Source: Caballeronia pedi
Lineage (GTDB): Bacteria > Pseudomonadota > Gammaproteobacteria > Burkholderiales > Burkholderiaceae
DNA length: 64,000 bases
Assembly: GCF_001544915.2 (NCBI RefSeq)
Contig: NZ_FCOE02000017.1
Coordinates: 97,565-161,564, forward strand
Direction: 5' to 3'
A program made the position numbers and the translations under genes. A model generated the notes under the pieces. That model was not told the origin of the DNA. It searched no databases and saw only the letters and a list, made by a program, of their open reading frames with translations. Below are positions 16,780 to 25,377 of the stretch, piece after piece (positions within the stretch are counted from its first letter, which is position 1; the number at the start of each line of letters is the position of its first letter).

Positions 16780-17676
16780 ATGGATCTCAATCTTCGCGAC
16801 ATCCGCGCACTCGTCGCCGTGGCCGAAGCGGGCAGCTTCACGCGTGCGGCTGAGCGGCTGCATCTGTCGCAGCCCGCGCTCACCGTGCAGATACGCCGGC
16901 TGGAAGACGCGGTCGGCGCGCGCCTGTTCGATCGCAATAGCCGCAATGTCGCGCTCACGCCGACCGGGCGCGAGTTGCTGCCGCTCTTGCGCAAGTCGCT
17001 GCGCGACATGGAGAACGTGCTGCGCGATGCGCGCGCGATGGGCGAGGGAGAAAGCGGCACGATCCGCATCGCGTGCCTGCCGACCTTCGCGGCGAGTGCG
17101 TTGCCCGAACTGATCATCGGCATGAAGCGGGACGTGCCGCGCGTCGTCTTTCAGATTCGCGATGTGGTGGCGAGCACCGTGAATGCGCTCGTGCGCAACG
17201 AGGAAGCGGATATCGGACTGACCGGCGGCGAGGTGCTCGATCCTTTGCTCGAAGTGCTGCACGCAGGCGTGGACCGGCTCGTGGCCGTCTGTCCGAAGGA
17301 CCATGCGCTGGCGAAGAAGCGCCGCGTGAGCTTAGCCGATCTCGCGCGCTCGCCGCTCGTGCTCACCGCGCCGGGCACGAGCGTGCGCGCGGTCGTCGAC
17401 GCGGCGCTCAGCGAAACGCGCGAAGCGCTCGATATCGCCTGCGAACCGACTTACATGATGACCGCCGTCGCGATGGTGCGCGGCGGTCTGGGCGTGACGA
17501 TCTTGCCGGAAACCGCGCGCGAGGTGCGCGCGGAACCTGGGCTCGTGGTGAAAGCGATCGACCATGCGGCGTTCGCGCGGCCGATCGCCATCGTGAAGAA
17601 GCGCGGCAGGACCTTGCCCGCCGTGACGGAGCGCTTCGTCGAACGCATGCGCGCGACGATGAACGCGCCCCGCTGA
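16780..17676 (+). CDS. LysR-family transcriptional regulator
   Basis: 298 residues. The N-terminal winged helix-turn-helix is clear (RDIRALVAVAEAGSFTRAAE, LHLSQPALTVQIRRLEDAVG, LFDRNSRNVALTPTG), followed by a periplasmic-binding-type effector domain from about residue 90. Divergent from the CitMHS-AtuA operon across 100 bases, so its likely target is that operon, with a carboxylic acid as co-inducer (inference). It converges on the alcohol dehydrogenase gene with only 9 bases between the stops. Confidence 0.93.
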   Translation: MDLNLRDIRALVAVAEAGSFTRAAERLHLSQPALTVQIRRLEDAVGARLFDRNSRNVALTPTGRELLPLLRKSLRDMENVLRDARAMGEGESGTIRIACLPTFAASALPELIIGMKRDVPRVVFQIRDVVASTVNALVRNEEADIGLTGGEVLDPLLEVLHAGVDRLVAVCPKDHALAKKRRVSLADLARSPLVLTAPGTSVRAVVDAALSETREALDIACEPTYMMTAVAMVRGGLGVTILPETAREVRAEPGLVVKAIDHAAFARPIAIVKKRGRTLPAVTERFVERMRATMNAPR

Positions 17677-17685
17677 TCGGCGCGC

Positions 17686-18744
17686 TTACTTTTCCATCGT
17701 CGCCATGTCGATCACGAAGCGATACTTCACGTCGCTCTTCAGCATGCGCTCGTAAGCCTTGTTGATCTCGTCCATGCGAATCATCTCGATGTCGGACGTG
17801 ATGCCGTGCTTGCCGCAGAAATCGAGCATCTCCTGCGTTTCCGCGATTCCGCCGATGAGCGATCCGGCGAGCGAGCGGCGCTTGAAGATCATGTTCATCA
17901 CCGAAGGCGACGGATGCGGATGCTCCGGCGCGCCGACGAGCGTCATCGTGCCGTCACGCTTGAGCAGCGCCATGAACTGGTCGAGATCGTGCGACGCGGC
18001 CACCGTGTTCAGGATGAAGTCGAAGCTGTTGGCGTGCGCCGCCATCTGATCCGGGTCTTTCGAGATCACGACTTCATGCGCGCCGAGGCGCTTCGCGTCC
18101 TCGCTCTTGCCCGGCGATGTCGTGAACAGCACGACATGCGCGCCCATCGCGGCGGCGATCTTCACGCCCATGTGACCGAGACCGCCCAGACCCACGACGC
18201 CGACCTTGTGGCCCTTCTGCACGTTCCAGTGACGCAGCGGCGAATACGTCGTGATGCCCGCGCACAGCAACGGTGCGACCGCCGCGAGTTCCAGGTTCTC
18301 AGGGATGCGCAGCGTGAACGCCTCATCGACGACGATGGCCGTCGAATAGCCGCCGTACGTCACGCCGCCCGACTTGGCATCCGGCGAGTTGTAGGTCTGG
18401 GTGAAACTCGCGGGACCATCGCAGAACTGCTCCAGTCCTTCCTTACAGGATTCACATACGCGGCATGAATCGACCATGCAGCCAACGCCCGCAAGTTCGC
18501 CGACCTTGAACTTCGACACGTCCGCGCCGACCTCGACCACGCGCCCGACGATCTCGTGACCCGGCACGACCGGATAATTCGAGCCGCCCCATTCGTTTTT
18601 CGCCATGTGCAGATCCGAGTGACACACGCCGCAGAACAGAATGTCGATGCGCACATCGTTCGGACCGACATCGCGGCGCTGGATTTCGAGCGGGCCGAGC
18701 GGTTTGTCGGCTGCGGATGCTGCATAGGAATACGCTTTCAGCAT
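17686..18744 (-). CDS. Zinc-dependent NAD(P)H alcohol/aldehyde dehydrogenase, YahK-type
   Basis: 352 residues. Catalytic zinc motif FCGVCHSDLH, GHEIVGRV, a structural-zinc Cys set (CRVCESCKEGLEQFC) and the Rossmann motif VGLGGLGHMGVK mark a medium-chain dehydrogenase of the cinnamyl-alcohol/YahK branch, usually NADPH-linked and broad in aldehyde substrate. It is monocistronic. About 120 bases upstream of its start lies a perfect 16-bp palindrome that may be its operator. A role in aldehyde detoxification is inferred. Confidence 0.92.
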   Translation of the reverse strand: MLKAYSYAASAADKPLGPLEIQRRDVGPNDVRIDILFCGVCHSDLHMAKNEWGGSNYPVVPGHEIVGRVVEVGADVSKFKVGELAGVGCMVDSCRVCESCKEGLEQFCDGPASFTQTYNSPDAKSGGVTYGGYSTAIVVDEAFTLRIPENLELAAVAPLLCAGITTYSPLRHWNVQKGHKVGVVGLGGLGHMGVKIAAAMGAHVVLFTTSPGKSEDAKRLGAHEVVISKDPDQMAAHANSFDFILNTVAASHDLDQFMALLKRDGTMTLVGAPEHPHPSPSVMNMIFKRRSLAGSLIGGIAETQEMLDFCGKHGITSDIEMIRMDEINKAYERMLKSDVKYRFVIDMATMEK

Positions 18745-18863
18745 GATTGTGCTTTCCTCTTTGATTCGAATCTCGTGAACAGGATCGGCGCTTGCTCACC
18801 GCTTGCTCCCGTGGGGAACACGCGCGGCCGATATGAAATGCAGGTTGGTTGTTTTGTGTGCGG

Positions 18864-18879
18864 CGGCGAACGTTCGCCG
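18864..18879. promoter_or_regulatory. Perfect 16-bp palindrome upstream of the YahK-type dehydrogenase (candidate operator)
   Basis: CGGCGAACGTTCGCCG is self-complementary without spacer. Uninterrupted palindromes of this size upstream of a stress-type oxidoreductase are typical of TetR/MarR-type operators. No such regulator is encoded next to it. Confidence 0.4.
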
Positions 18880-19143
18880 TCATGCTCCGCACGCGTTGCG
18901 AGTGACTTGCCGATGTCGCCGGTATTTCGGCGGCAACGCGCAACGTCAGTACTGTATGCCTACTAAAAGAACTCTGCCGAAACGACGGCCGCGATTATGC
19001 CCTTCGAAAGGACCGCATGAACGCGTCGCTGGAGAATTTGACAATCGTGCCCCTCTGTCGGCTCCCTGCCAAAGCAGGATTGTTCGACGGCGTCAGGCGC
19101 ATTAAGGTTGTCATGCGCGCGGAGACGACGAATCTTTTCGCGC

Positions 19144-19172
19144 GGCGCCGGGCGGCTCGCGCGCCCGGCGCC
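19144..19172. terminator. Strong GC hairpin without a clear T-tract
   Basis: GGCGCCGGGC (19144-19153) pairs with GCCCGGCGCC (19163-19172) across a 9-base loop. It is followed by CCCTCTTTCC on the plus strand and by GCGCGAAAAG on the minus strand, so it is not a textbook intrinsic terminator in either direction. It could be an RNA structure in the leader of the small gene at 19254. Confidence 0.25.
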
Positions 19173-19253
19173 CCTCTTTCCGGTTCATACGGGCGGCGGG
19201 ACGCCGTGCGGCACGCACGCTCCCGGCGTCGGGCACTTTGAGAGAGCGAGACC

Positions 19254-19532
19254 ATGAAGGCGAAGGCGATCACGGTGAGCATCGACATGCCGGGGGGCGC
19301 GGTCAGCGCCGAGTTTCATATCGATACGGGGCGCCTCAGAATCCTCGAACGCGGCATGCTGCGCGTCGAACTGTTTCCACCGCATTCGTGGTTCACGGTG
19401 GCGTCGGTGGCGGGCAACAGCCGCTGGGGAACGAGGCCGCGCGAGGCGGATCTCTATCTCGTCGTCGAGAATTTCATCCAGCAGCGTTTCGGCATGACGG
19501 CGCAACGGTGCGAGGTATCGTGCGCGCAGTGA
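19254..19532 (+). CDS. Small conserved-looking protein of unknown function
   Basis: 92 residues, no signal peptide or membrane helix. The sequence alternates short strands (ITVSIDMPGGAVSAEFHI, LRILERGMLRVELFPP) and a C-terminal helix with two Cys (QRCEVSCAQ). The start has a GAGAGCGAG purine-rich site 3 to 10 bases upstream. It converges on the HNH gene. I do not recognise the family. Confidence 0.5.
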   Translation: MKAKAITVSIDMPGGAVSAEFHIDTGRLRILERGMLRVELFPPHSWFTVASVAGNSRWGTRPREADLYLVVENFIQQRFGMTAQRCEVSCAQ

Positions 19533-19541
19533 GATACGCGT

Positions 19542-19859
19542 TCAGCGCGAACGCGCGCGCCGTGTGCGTTGATAGAAGCCGTCCGGCTTGGTGCGCACCC
19601 AATCGACGAAACTGCGCACCGCCTCATGCGCCAGCAGCGCTTCGACAGACGAGTAGCGCTGCGCAAGTTCCTTCTCGCTGAAGAGCGCATGCAATTGCCG
19701 ATGGCAGATGCGATGCAGCACCGCCGTCTGCCTGCCGCCCTGCGACTTCGGCACGAGATGATGCAGATCGCGCTCCGCGGACGGCACGGCGCGCCCGCAC
19801 AGCGCGCAGACTTCTTCCTGCGGCGGGTGATACCACGGCTCGGGTGTAGGCTTCGCCAT
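19542..19859 (-). CDS. HNH endonuclease family protein
   Basis: 105 residues. CALCGRAVP supplies the first zinc CxxC, DLHHLVPKSQGG the HH catalytic start and LHRICHRQLHALF the final CxxxH, together an HNH-type beta-beta-alpha metal finger. The basic tail (RTRRARSR) would favour nucleic acid binding. Such small stand-alone HNH proteins are common in Burkholderiaceae and their cellular role is not known; no restriction or phage partner is nearby. Confidence 0.75.
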   Translation of the reverse strand: MAKPTPEPWYHPPQEEVCALCGRAVPSAERDLHHLVPKSQGGRQTAVLHRICHRQLHALFSEKELAQRYSSVEALLAHEAVRSFVDWVRTKPDGFYQRTRRARSR

Positions 19860-19951
19860 CGCGATCCTCGTTTGATGCTTTCGAGTGTACGCCTCGTCTT
19901 TCGAAGACGTGCCGGATCGTCTGCTTGTTCAATACACCGAAGTTTTTTCGC

Positions 19952-20383
19952 TTATCGCTGCGCGCGCGCGGGTGGCCGATAACCCGGCACCTGATGCAAC
20001 GCGCGATGACACGCCGCCGAAAGCGCGGCCAGCCGCTCGACGCTCGCGCGCATGTCCGCTTGCGTTTGCGTGATGGTCTCGCGCAATGCTTCCAGCCGCG
20101 GCATGAGCCGCTGCGCGATCACGCCGCGCTCCTGCTCGCTCCCGAGCAGGGTTTCGGCATCCTCGCGCGCTTCACGCAGTTCCATCACCGAGACCTGGTT
20201 CTGCGCGAGCAGACTCGCATGGCGTTCCGCCAGTTCGCCGAGACCCATCGACCGCATGCGCTCGACGAAATCGCGCGTCGACTGCAACGCGACTTCGCCT
20301 GCGTCGTAGGCCATGAATTGAGCATCGCTGATAGTGAGCGCGATGCGCCCTTCCGGGGTCGTGAATTCAAGCTTGGTCGGCAT
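19952..20383 (-). CDS. Helical/coiled-coil protein of unknown function
   Basis: 143 residues from the ATG at 20383 (MPTKLEFTTPEGR); the frame stays open upstream, but that part has a different composition and includes the nap promoter region. The short N-terminal strand part is followed by a long, almost continuous helix with heptad-like spacing (VERMRSMGLGELAERHASLL, MELREAREDAETLL), then a Pro/Arg tail. No enzyme or binding motif is seen. It is divergent from the nap operon. Confidence 0.55.
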   Translation of the reverse strand: MPTKLEFTTPEGRIALTISDAQFMAYDAGEVALQSTRDFVERMRSMGLGELAERHASLLAQNQVSVMELREAREDAETLLGSEQERGVIAQRLMPRLEALRETITQTQADMRASVERLAALSAACHRALHQVPGYRPPARAQR

Positions 20384-20686
20384 GATGTCTGATGCGCGAT
20401 AGTGAAGTTGCCGGCATTCTAGACAGCCCGACGACGGCTGAATTTCGGAACAAAGCGAAAGCGCTATCGGGAATTTGCAACACGGCGTTTCGCGCCATTC
20501 CCGGTAATGCGTTTTCAGAATCGAAACGATGCCCGCCGAGCGGGAGCAAACGCAATTAATCAACCATTGCACAAGCGGCATCGCGGGCCTGCTAATTTGG
20601 CCTTGAAAAGATGCATTCCATATACCAACAATGGAGTCATCTTTGGTGCTGGCCATCCCACAATGCCAAGAGATCTGACGCGCCCC
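20384..20686. other. Upstream region of the nap operon
   Basis: About 300 bases between divergent genes. The segment 20540-20650 is AT-rich and holds the candidate nap promoter. I found ATCAA- and TTGAA-type half-sites but no full FNR box (TTGAT-N4-ATCAA) here. Confidence 0.45.
20597..20626 (+). promoter_or_regulatory. Candidate nap promoter
   Basis: TTGGCC (20597-20602) and TATACC (20621-20626) with an 18-base spacer, each matching four of six consensus bases, about 60 bases ahead of napE. Confidence 0.33.
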
Positions 20687-20845
20687 ATGGATGAGAACGA
20701 CGAAATACGGAAATCCGAAGAGTTGCGCAGCTTTCTGTTTCTGACCGTCGTAATGGTTCCGGTGCTCACGGTCATGATCATTGCCGCTTACGGATTCGCG
20801 GTCTGGTTCTATCAAATGCTGATTGGCGGACCGCCACATCATTAA
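20687..20845 (+). CDS. napE: NapE, small membrane protein of periplasmic nitrate reductase operon
   Basis: 52 residues from the ATG at 20687; an in-frame ATG at 20663 would add eight. A short charged N-terminus (MDENDEIRKSEELRSF) leads into one membrane helix (VVMVPVLTVMIIAAYGFAVW) ending WFYQMLIGGPP, the NapE pattern of beta-proteobacteria. Its function is unknown even in model nap operons. First gene of napEDABC. Confidence 0.82.
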   Translation: MDENDEIRKSEELRSFLFLTVVMVPVLTVMIIAAYGFAVWFYQMLIGGPPHH

Positions 20846-20870
20846 CGAGCGTCGCGATTATTTCAATTAA

Positions 20871-21218
20871 ATGGAGCTCATGCCCGTCGATAGCCACGAT
20901 CGCTTCGACGATAAGACCGAAGAGTCTTGCGAGTTCCACGTCGCCGGGGTCGTTGTATACGCCCGGATAGAAGCCCTGGATCGCGTCATGCAGACGCTCG
21001 CCGCGATGCCCGGCGCGCAGGTGCACGGGTCCAGCGTCGACGGCAAGCTCGTGGTCACGCTCGAAGGCGACAGCTCATCGCGGGTCGCCGATCAATTGCA
21101 TGCGGTGCAGTCGATACCCGATGTCGTGAGTATCGCGCTCGTCTATCAGCATCACGAGCATGCCGATTCGCTCAGCGAGGATATCGCCGATGAAACTGAC
21201 TCGTCGCGCGTTCATTAA
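20871..21218 (+). CDS. napD: NapD, Tat-signal chaperone for NapA
   Basis: 115 residues; an alternative ATG at 20880 follows GGAG closely. The ferredoxin-like NapD fold is recognisable in HVAGVVVYARIEALDRVMQ, ARxPGAQVHG-like and GKLVVTLEGDSS segments. NapD binds the twin-arginine leader of NapA and holds back export until the molybdenum cofactor is inserted. The gene overlaps napA by 29 bases, which would link chaperone and client synthesis. The acidic C-terminal tail is longer than in the E. coli protein. Confidence 0.88.
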   Translation: MELMPVDSHDRFDDKTEESCEFHVAGVVVYARIEALDRVMQTLAAMPGAQVHGSSVDGKLVVTLEGDSSSRVADQLHAVQSIPDVVSIALVYQHHEHADSLSEDIADETDSSRVH

Positions 21219-23673
21219 GCAGACGGCCGCCACCACGGCGGCCGCCTCCGCGGGCATCACGCTGCCCGGCATGGAAGCCATCGCGCAGAGCGACGACATC
21301 GCCTGGTCAAAGGCGCCCTGCCGCTTCTGCGGCACGGGATGCGGCGTGGTCGTCGGCGTGAAGGCCAACCGGGTCGTCGCGACGCAGGCGGACCCGCAAG
21401 CCGAAGTCAATCGCGGGCTCAACTGCGTGAAGGGCTATTTCCTGTCGAAGATCATGTACGGACAGGACCGGCTCACGACGCCGCTCATGCGCATGAAAGG
21501 CGGAAAGTTCGACAAGACCGGCGAGTTCGCGACCGTCTCGTGGGACACCGCGTTCGACGTGATGGCCGAGCAGTTCAAGCGCGTGCTGAAAGAGAAAGGG
21601 CCGACCGCCATCGGCATGTTCGGCTCCGGGCAATGGACCGTATGGGAAGGCTATGCCGGCGTGAAGCTGATGAAGGCGGGCTTTCGCAGCAACAACCTCG
21701 ACCCGAACGCGCGGCACTGCATGGCCTCCGCCGTCACGGGTTTCATGCGCACCTTCGGCATGGACGAGCCGATGGGCTGCTACGACGACATCGAGGAAAC
21801 CGATGCCTTCGTGCTGTGGGGCTCGAACATGGCCGAGATGCATCCGGTGCTGTGGACGCGCGTCACTGGCCGGCGGCTCGCGGACCCGAACGTGCGCGTC
21901 GTGACGCTCTCGACGTTCGAACATCGCTCGTTCGATCTCGCCGACGAAACCATCGTGTTCACGCCGCAATCCGATCTCGCGATCATGAATTACATCGCGA
22001 ACTACATCATCAAGAACGGCAAGGTGAACCGCGAGTTCATCGACAAACATGTGGTGTTCAAGAAGGGCAACACGGATATCGGTTATGGATTGCGGCCCGA
22101 TCATCCGCTGCAGAAGGCGGCGAAGAACGCCGGCGATCCGAACGGCTCTCAGCCGATCAACTTCGACGAATTCGCGAAGTTCGTGTCGCGCTACGACGCG
22201 GCTTACGTGACGAAACTCTCGGGCGTGCCGAAGAACAAGCTCGATCAGCTCGCGCAGTTGTACGCGGACCCGAAGACGCGAGTCGTATCGTTCTGGACGA
22301 TGGGCTTCAACCAGCACACGCGCGGCACGTGGGCCAACAACATGGTCTACAACCTGCATCTGTTGACGGGCAAGATCTCGACGCCGGGCAACAGCCCCTT
22401 CTCGCTGACCGGCCAGCCGTCGGCGTGCGGCACGGCGCGTGAAGTCGGCACGTTTTCGCATCGGCTGCCCGCCGATATGGTCGTGACCAACCCGAAGCAT
22501 CGCGAGGAAGCGGAGCACATCTGGAAGCTGCCGGAGGGAACCATTCCCGACAAGCCGGGTTTTCACGCCGTTCTGCAGAACCGCATGCTGCGCGACGGCA
22601 AGCTCAACGCCTATTGGGTCATGGTCAACAACAACATGCAGGCCGGCGCGAACATCAACAACGAAGGGCTGCCGGGGTATCGCAAGGAGTCGAATTTCGT
22701 CGTGGTATCCGATGTCTATCCGACCGTCACGGCCGTCGCCGCCGACATGATCCTGCCGTCCGCGATGTGGGTCGAGAAGGAAGGCGCGTACGGCAACGCG
22801 GAACGCCGCACGCAGTTCTGGCATCAGCTCGTCAGCGCGCCTGGCGACGCGCGCTCCGATCTCTGGCAAATCGTCGAGTTCTCGAAGCGTTTCAAGGTCG
22901 AGGAAGTGTGGCCGCCGGAACTCATCGCGAAGAAGCCGGAATACAAGGGCAAGACGCTTTATGACGTGCTGTATCGCAATGGCCAGGTCGATAAATTCCC
23001 GTCGTCGCAGGAAGACGCGAAGTATCGCAACGACGAAGCCAAGGCGTTCGGCTTTTATATCCAGAAAGGTCTGTTCGAGGAATACGCGAGTTTCGGTCGC
23101 GGCCACGGCCACGATCTTGCGCCCTTCGATTCGTATCATCAGGCGCGCGGGCTGCGCTGGCCGGTAGTGAACGGCAAGGAAACGCTGCGCCGCTACAAGG
23201 AAGGTTCCGATCCGTACGTGAAAGCCGGCGCGGACTGGCAGTTCTACGGCAATCCCGACGGCCGCGCCGTGATCTACGCGCTGCCTTACGAGCCGCCCGC
23301 CGAATCGCCGGACAAGGAATATCCGTTCTGGCTCGCGACCGGGCGCGTGCTCGAACACTGGCACTCGGGATCGATGACGCGTCGCGTGCCCGAGCTCTAT
23401 CGCGCGTTTCCGAATGCGGTGTGCTTCATGCATCCCGATGACGCCAAGGCGCTCGGCGTGCGGCGCGGCGTCGAAGTGCGCGTGATATCGCGGCGCGGCG
23501 AAATGCGCACGCGCATCGAGACGCGCGGCCGCGACAAGCCGCCGCGCGGGCTCGTGTTCGTGCCGTGGTTCGATTCGAGTCAGCTCATCAACAAAGTGAC
23601 GCTCGACGCCACCGATCCGATCTCCTTCCAGACCGACTTCAAGAAGTGCGCGGTCAGGATCGTCCGGGTCTAG
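21190..23673 (+). CDS. napA: Periplasmic nitrate reductase catalytic subunit NapA
   Basis: 827 residues from the ATG at 21190. The N-terminus has a Tat leader (TRRAFIKQTAA) cut near MEAIAQS. CRFCGTGCGV with a later NCVKG Cys forms the single [4Fe-4S] site, and ARHCMASAV supplies the Cys that binds molybdenum in bis-MGD, which separates NapA from the Asp-ligated NarG. The length is normal. It reduces nitrate to nitrite in the periplasm with electrons from NapC through NapB and is less tied to anaerobiosis than Nar. Flanked by napD (29-base overlap) and napB (9-base gap). Confidence 0.97.
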   Translation: MKLTRRAFIKQTAATTAAASAGITLPGMEAIAQSDDIAWSKAPCRFCGTGCGVVVGVKANRVVATQADPQAEVNRGLNCVKGYFLSKIMYGQDRLTTPLMRMKGGKFDKTGEFATVSWDTAFDVMAEQFKRVLKEKGPTAIGMFGSGQWTVWEGYAGVKLMKAGFRSNNLDPNARHCMASAVTGFMRTFGMDEPMGCYDDIEETDAFVLWGSNMAEMHPVLWTRVTGRRLADPNVRVVTLSTFEHRSFDLADETIVFTPQSDLAIMNYIANYIIKNGKVNREFIDKHVVFKKGNTDIGYGLRPDHPLQKAAKNAGDPNGSQPINFDEFAKFVSRYDAAYVTKLSGVPKNKLDQLAQLYADPKTRVVSFWTMGFNQHTRGTWANNMVYNLHLLTGKISTPGNSPFSLTGQPSACGTAREVGTFSHRLPADMVVTNPKHREEAEHIWKLPEGTIPDKPGFHAVLQNRMLRDGKLNAYWVMVNNNMQAGANINNEGLPGYRKESNFVVVSDVYPTVTAVAADMILPSAMWVEKEGAYGNAERRTQFWHQLVSAPGDARSDLWQIVEFSKRFKVEEVWPPELIAKKPEYKGKTLYDVLYRNGQVDKFPSSQEDAKYRNDEAKAFGFYIQKGLFEEYASFGRGHGHDLAPFDSYHQARGLRWPVVNGKETLRRYKEGSDPYVKAGADWQFYGNPDGRAVIYALPYEPPAESPDKEYPFWLATGRVLEHWHSGSMTRRVPELYRAFPNAVCFMHPDDAKALGVRRGVEVRVISRRGEMRTRIETRGRDKPPRGLVFVPWFDSSQLINKVTLDATDPISFQTDFKKCAVRIVRV

Positions 23674-23682
23674 GAGCACGTT

Positions 23683-24168
23683 ATGCGCACGTTCTTCGCC
23701 GTAATCATCGCATCGCTGGTCGCGCTGGCCGCGCTTGCGATCGCGCAGCCGACCGTCCCCGTTCTGCCGTTCCACGATTCCTTGCGCGGCACGACGCCGC
23801 TCAACGAAGAACCGAAGGCGCCGCTCATCGCGCCGACCGAGAACAAGGACGTGATACGCGGCCTCAACTACGCGCAGCAGCCGCCGACGATCCCGCACAA
23901 GATCGACAACTATCAGCTCGACAAGAACGCCAACCGCTGCCTCGCCTGCCACGCGCGCAGCCGCGCCGAAGAGAGCGGCGCGGTGCCTGTCGCGGTGTCG
24001 CATTACATCGATCGCGATGGCCTCGTGTCCGGGCATCTGTCGCCGCGACGCTACTTCTGCACGCAGTGCCATGTGCCGCAGGCCGATGCCAAACTGCTCA
24101 TCGGCAATACGTTCGTCGCGGTCGAAGATATCAAGCAGCAGCCTACATCCAAGAGCCAAAAGAAATAA
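23683..24168 (+). CDS. napB: NapB, diheme cytochrome c electron-transfer subunit
   Basis: 161 residues with an N-terminal signal peptide (IIASLVALAALAIAQ) and two heme c attachment motifs, CLACH and CTQCH. Further His residues (VSHYIDR, SGHLSPRR) fit bis-His ligation. NapB is the small partner of NapA in the periplasm and receives electrons from NapC. Heme attachment depends on the Ccm system encoded about 1.2 kb downstream. Confidence 0.95.
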   Translation: MRTFFAVIIASLVALAALAIAQPTVPVLPFHDSLRGTTPLNEEPKAPLIAPTENKDVIRGLNYAQQPPTIPHKIDNYQLDKNANRCLACHARSRAEESGAVPVAVSHYIDRDGLVSGHLSPRRYFCTQCHVPQADAKLLIGNTFVAVEDIKQQPTSKSQKK

Positions 24169-24177
24169 GCGACCATC

Positions 24178-24783
24178 ATGCGCGAACTCATCAAGCGCTA
24201 CTGGATCACCATCCGAAGGCCGAGCCTGTATTACAGCCTCGGCTTTCTGACGCTGGGCGGCTTCGTCGCGGGCGTGATCTTCTGGGGCGCCTTCAACACG
24301 GCGATGGAACTCACCAACACCGAAGTCTTCTGTACCGGCTGTCACGAGATGCGCGACAACACCTATGCCGAGCTGAAGAACACGATTCACTTCAGCAATC
24401 GCACGGGCGTGCACGCGAAGTGCTCGGACTGCCACGTGCCGCACGAGTGGACCGACAAGATCGCACGCAAGATGCAGGCGTCGAAGGAAGTGTGGGCGAA
24501 GATCTTCGGCGTGGTGAATACGCGCGAGAAGTTTCTCGACAAGCGGCTCGAACTCGCGGAACACGAATGGGCGCGCTTCAAGGCGAACGATTCGCTCGAA
24601 TGCCGCAATTGCCACTCGTTCCAGTACATGGATTTCACGCGGCAGAGTCCGCGCGCGCAGGAGGCGCATCAGCGCTTTCTGGAGACGGGCGAGAAGACTT
24701 GCATCGATTGCCACAAGGGCATTGCGCATGAATTGCCGAACATGGTGAAGGCGGAGGAAATGGAGAAGAGCAAGCGCAAGTGA
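24178..24783 (+). CDS. napC: NapC, membrane-anchored tetraheme quinol dehydrogenase
   Basis: 201 residues. One N-terminal membrane helix (YYSLGFLTLGGFVAGVIFW) anchors a periplasmic domain with four heme motifs: CTGCH, CSDCH, CRNCH and CIDCH. This is the NapC/NirT family, which oxidises quinol and reduces NapB. The operon ends here without napF, napG or napH, so quinol oxidation would rest on NapC alone, as in other beta-proteobacterial napEDABC operons. Confidence 0.96.
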   Translation: MRELIKRYWITIRRPSLYYSLGFLTLGGFVAGVIFWGAFNTAMELTNTEVFCTGCHEMRDNTYAELKNTIHFSNRTGVHAKCSDCHVPHEWTDKIARKMQASKEVWAKIFGVVNTREKFLDKRLELAEHEWARFKANDSLECRNCHSFQYMDFTRQSPRAQEAHQRFLETGEKTCIDCHKGIAHELPNMVKAEEMEKSKRK

Positions 24784-25377
24784 ATGGGGGCCGGGGCGGG
24801 TGCAAACCGTTTGCCGGATCCCGTGATCGTTTCGGTCTATTGGTGTTGCCCCTGTGCGGGGCTAGCGAGTGCCCTCAAAGGCCATCTCGGGCGTGGACCG
24901 CGCACGGTCTGCCGAGCCATGACTTTGAGCGCGCTGGTTCAGCACAAAAGAGTTCCGGCACGGCGCTGCGCGCTGCCGCTGGGTGTGCAAGGGAAACCAT
25001 TGGTATGGGTCGCTTAGTAAGGAAGTGTGCGCATTCCCGATTGACCGGTCGACCGCGAAGCGGGCCGGAGCCATTTCATGCTGAACCAGTCTGTTTTGTG
25101 GTGCGATGGGGCAGACCGTGCGCGGTCCACGCCCGAGGGGGTCTATGAGGGCACTCGCTACTGCTGTGCCCTATACGTTCGCCCGTGCCGCGGCCGGCTT
25201 GAAGCGTTCCGGATGGGGAGAGCTGCTTTCTTTGGTTACTTTCTTTGCAGCAGCAAAGAAAGTGACTGCCGCCCCGCACAGGGGCAACACCAATAAACCG
25301 ACACGTATACAGGCCATCCATAGAAGCCCAGGCGAACAACACGCTCTAACGACGCCATCGACCGAGAGGAAACATCG
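24784..25377. other. 594-base spacer between nap and ccm operons
   Basis: No gene is supported here. Several frames are open, but they read through a dispersed repeat. The spacer is dominated by the inverted-repeat element described separately. Just before ccmA lies a purine-rich ribosome site (GAGAGGAAAC, 25360-25369). Confidence 0.65.
24826..25304. repeat. Dispersed Burkholderiaceae-type repeat, two inverted partial copies
   Basis: The left arm (24826-24945) and right arm (about 25079-25304) are related in inverse orientation. TATTGGTGTTGCCCCTGTGC with GGGGC (left) mirrors GCCCCGCACAGGGGCAACAC with CAATA (right), and TAGCGAGTGCCCTC through GACCGCGCACGGTCTGCC is also mirrored, as is CTGGTTCAGCA. 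The right arm has an extra segment of about 110 bases, containing ACTTTCTTTGC-AGCA-GCAAAGAAAGT (25238-25263), which the left arm lacks. I recall this pyrimidine-tract hairpin sequence as a common intergenic repeat in Paraburkholderia and Caballeronia genomes; the copy number here is unknown. Confidence 0.7.

Larger units (their letters stand above)
18745..19253. other. 509-base intergenic region
   Basis: Region between the dehydrogenase start (minus) and a small plus-strand gene. It contains a 16-bp palindrome (18864-18879) and a strong GC hairpin (19144-19172), annotated separately. A 74-codon plus-strand frame at 19017-19241 has an Arg-rich composition and no recognisable features, so I do not call it a gene. 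Confidence 0.6.

Noticed and set aside
19017..19241. 74-codon plus-strand frame in the 509-base spacer
   Set aside because: Arg-rich second half spans the GC hairpin; no ribosome site or similarity.
20540..20686. FNR box ahead of nap
   Set aside because: Only half-sites (ATCAA, TTGAA) are present, not a spaced pair.
20384..20842. Upstream extension of the minus-strand coiled-coil gene to 296 residues
   Set aside because: The extra part covers napE and the nap promoter region antisense; the ATG at 20383 fits the protein's change in composition.
21307..24729. A minus-strand open frame of about 1140 codons
   Set aside because: Antisense to napA, napB and napC, which carry clear cofactor motifs.
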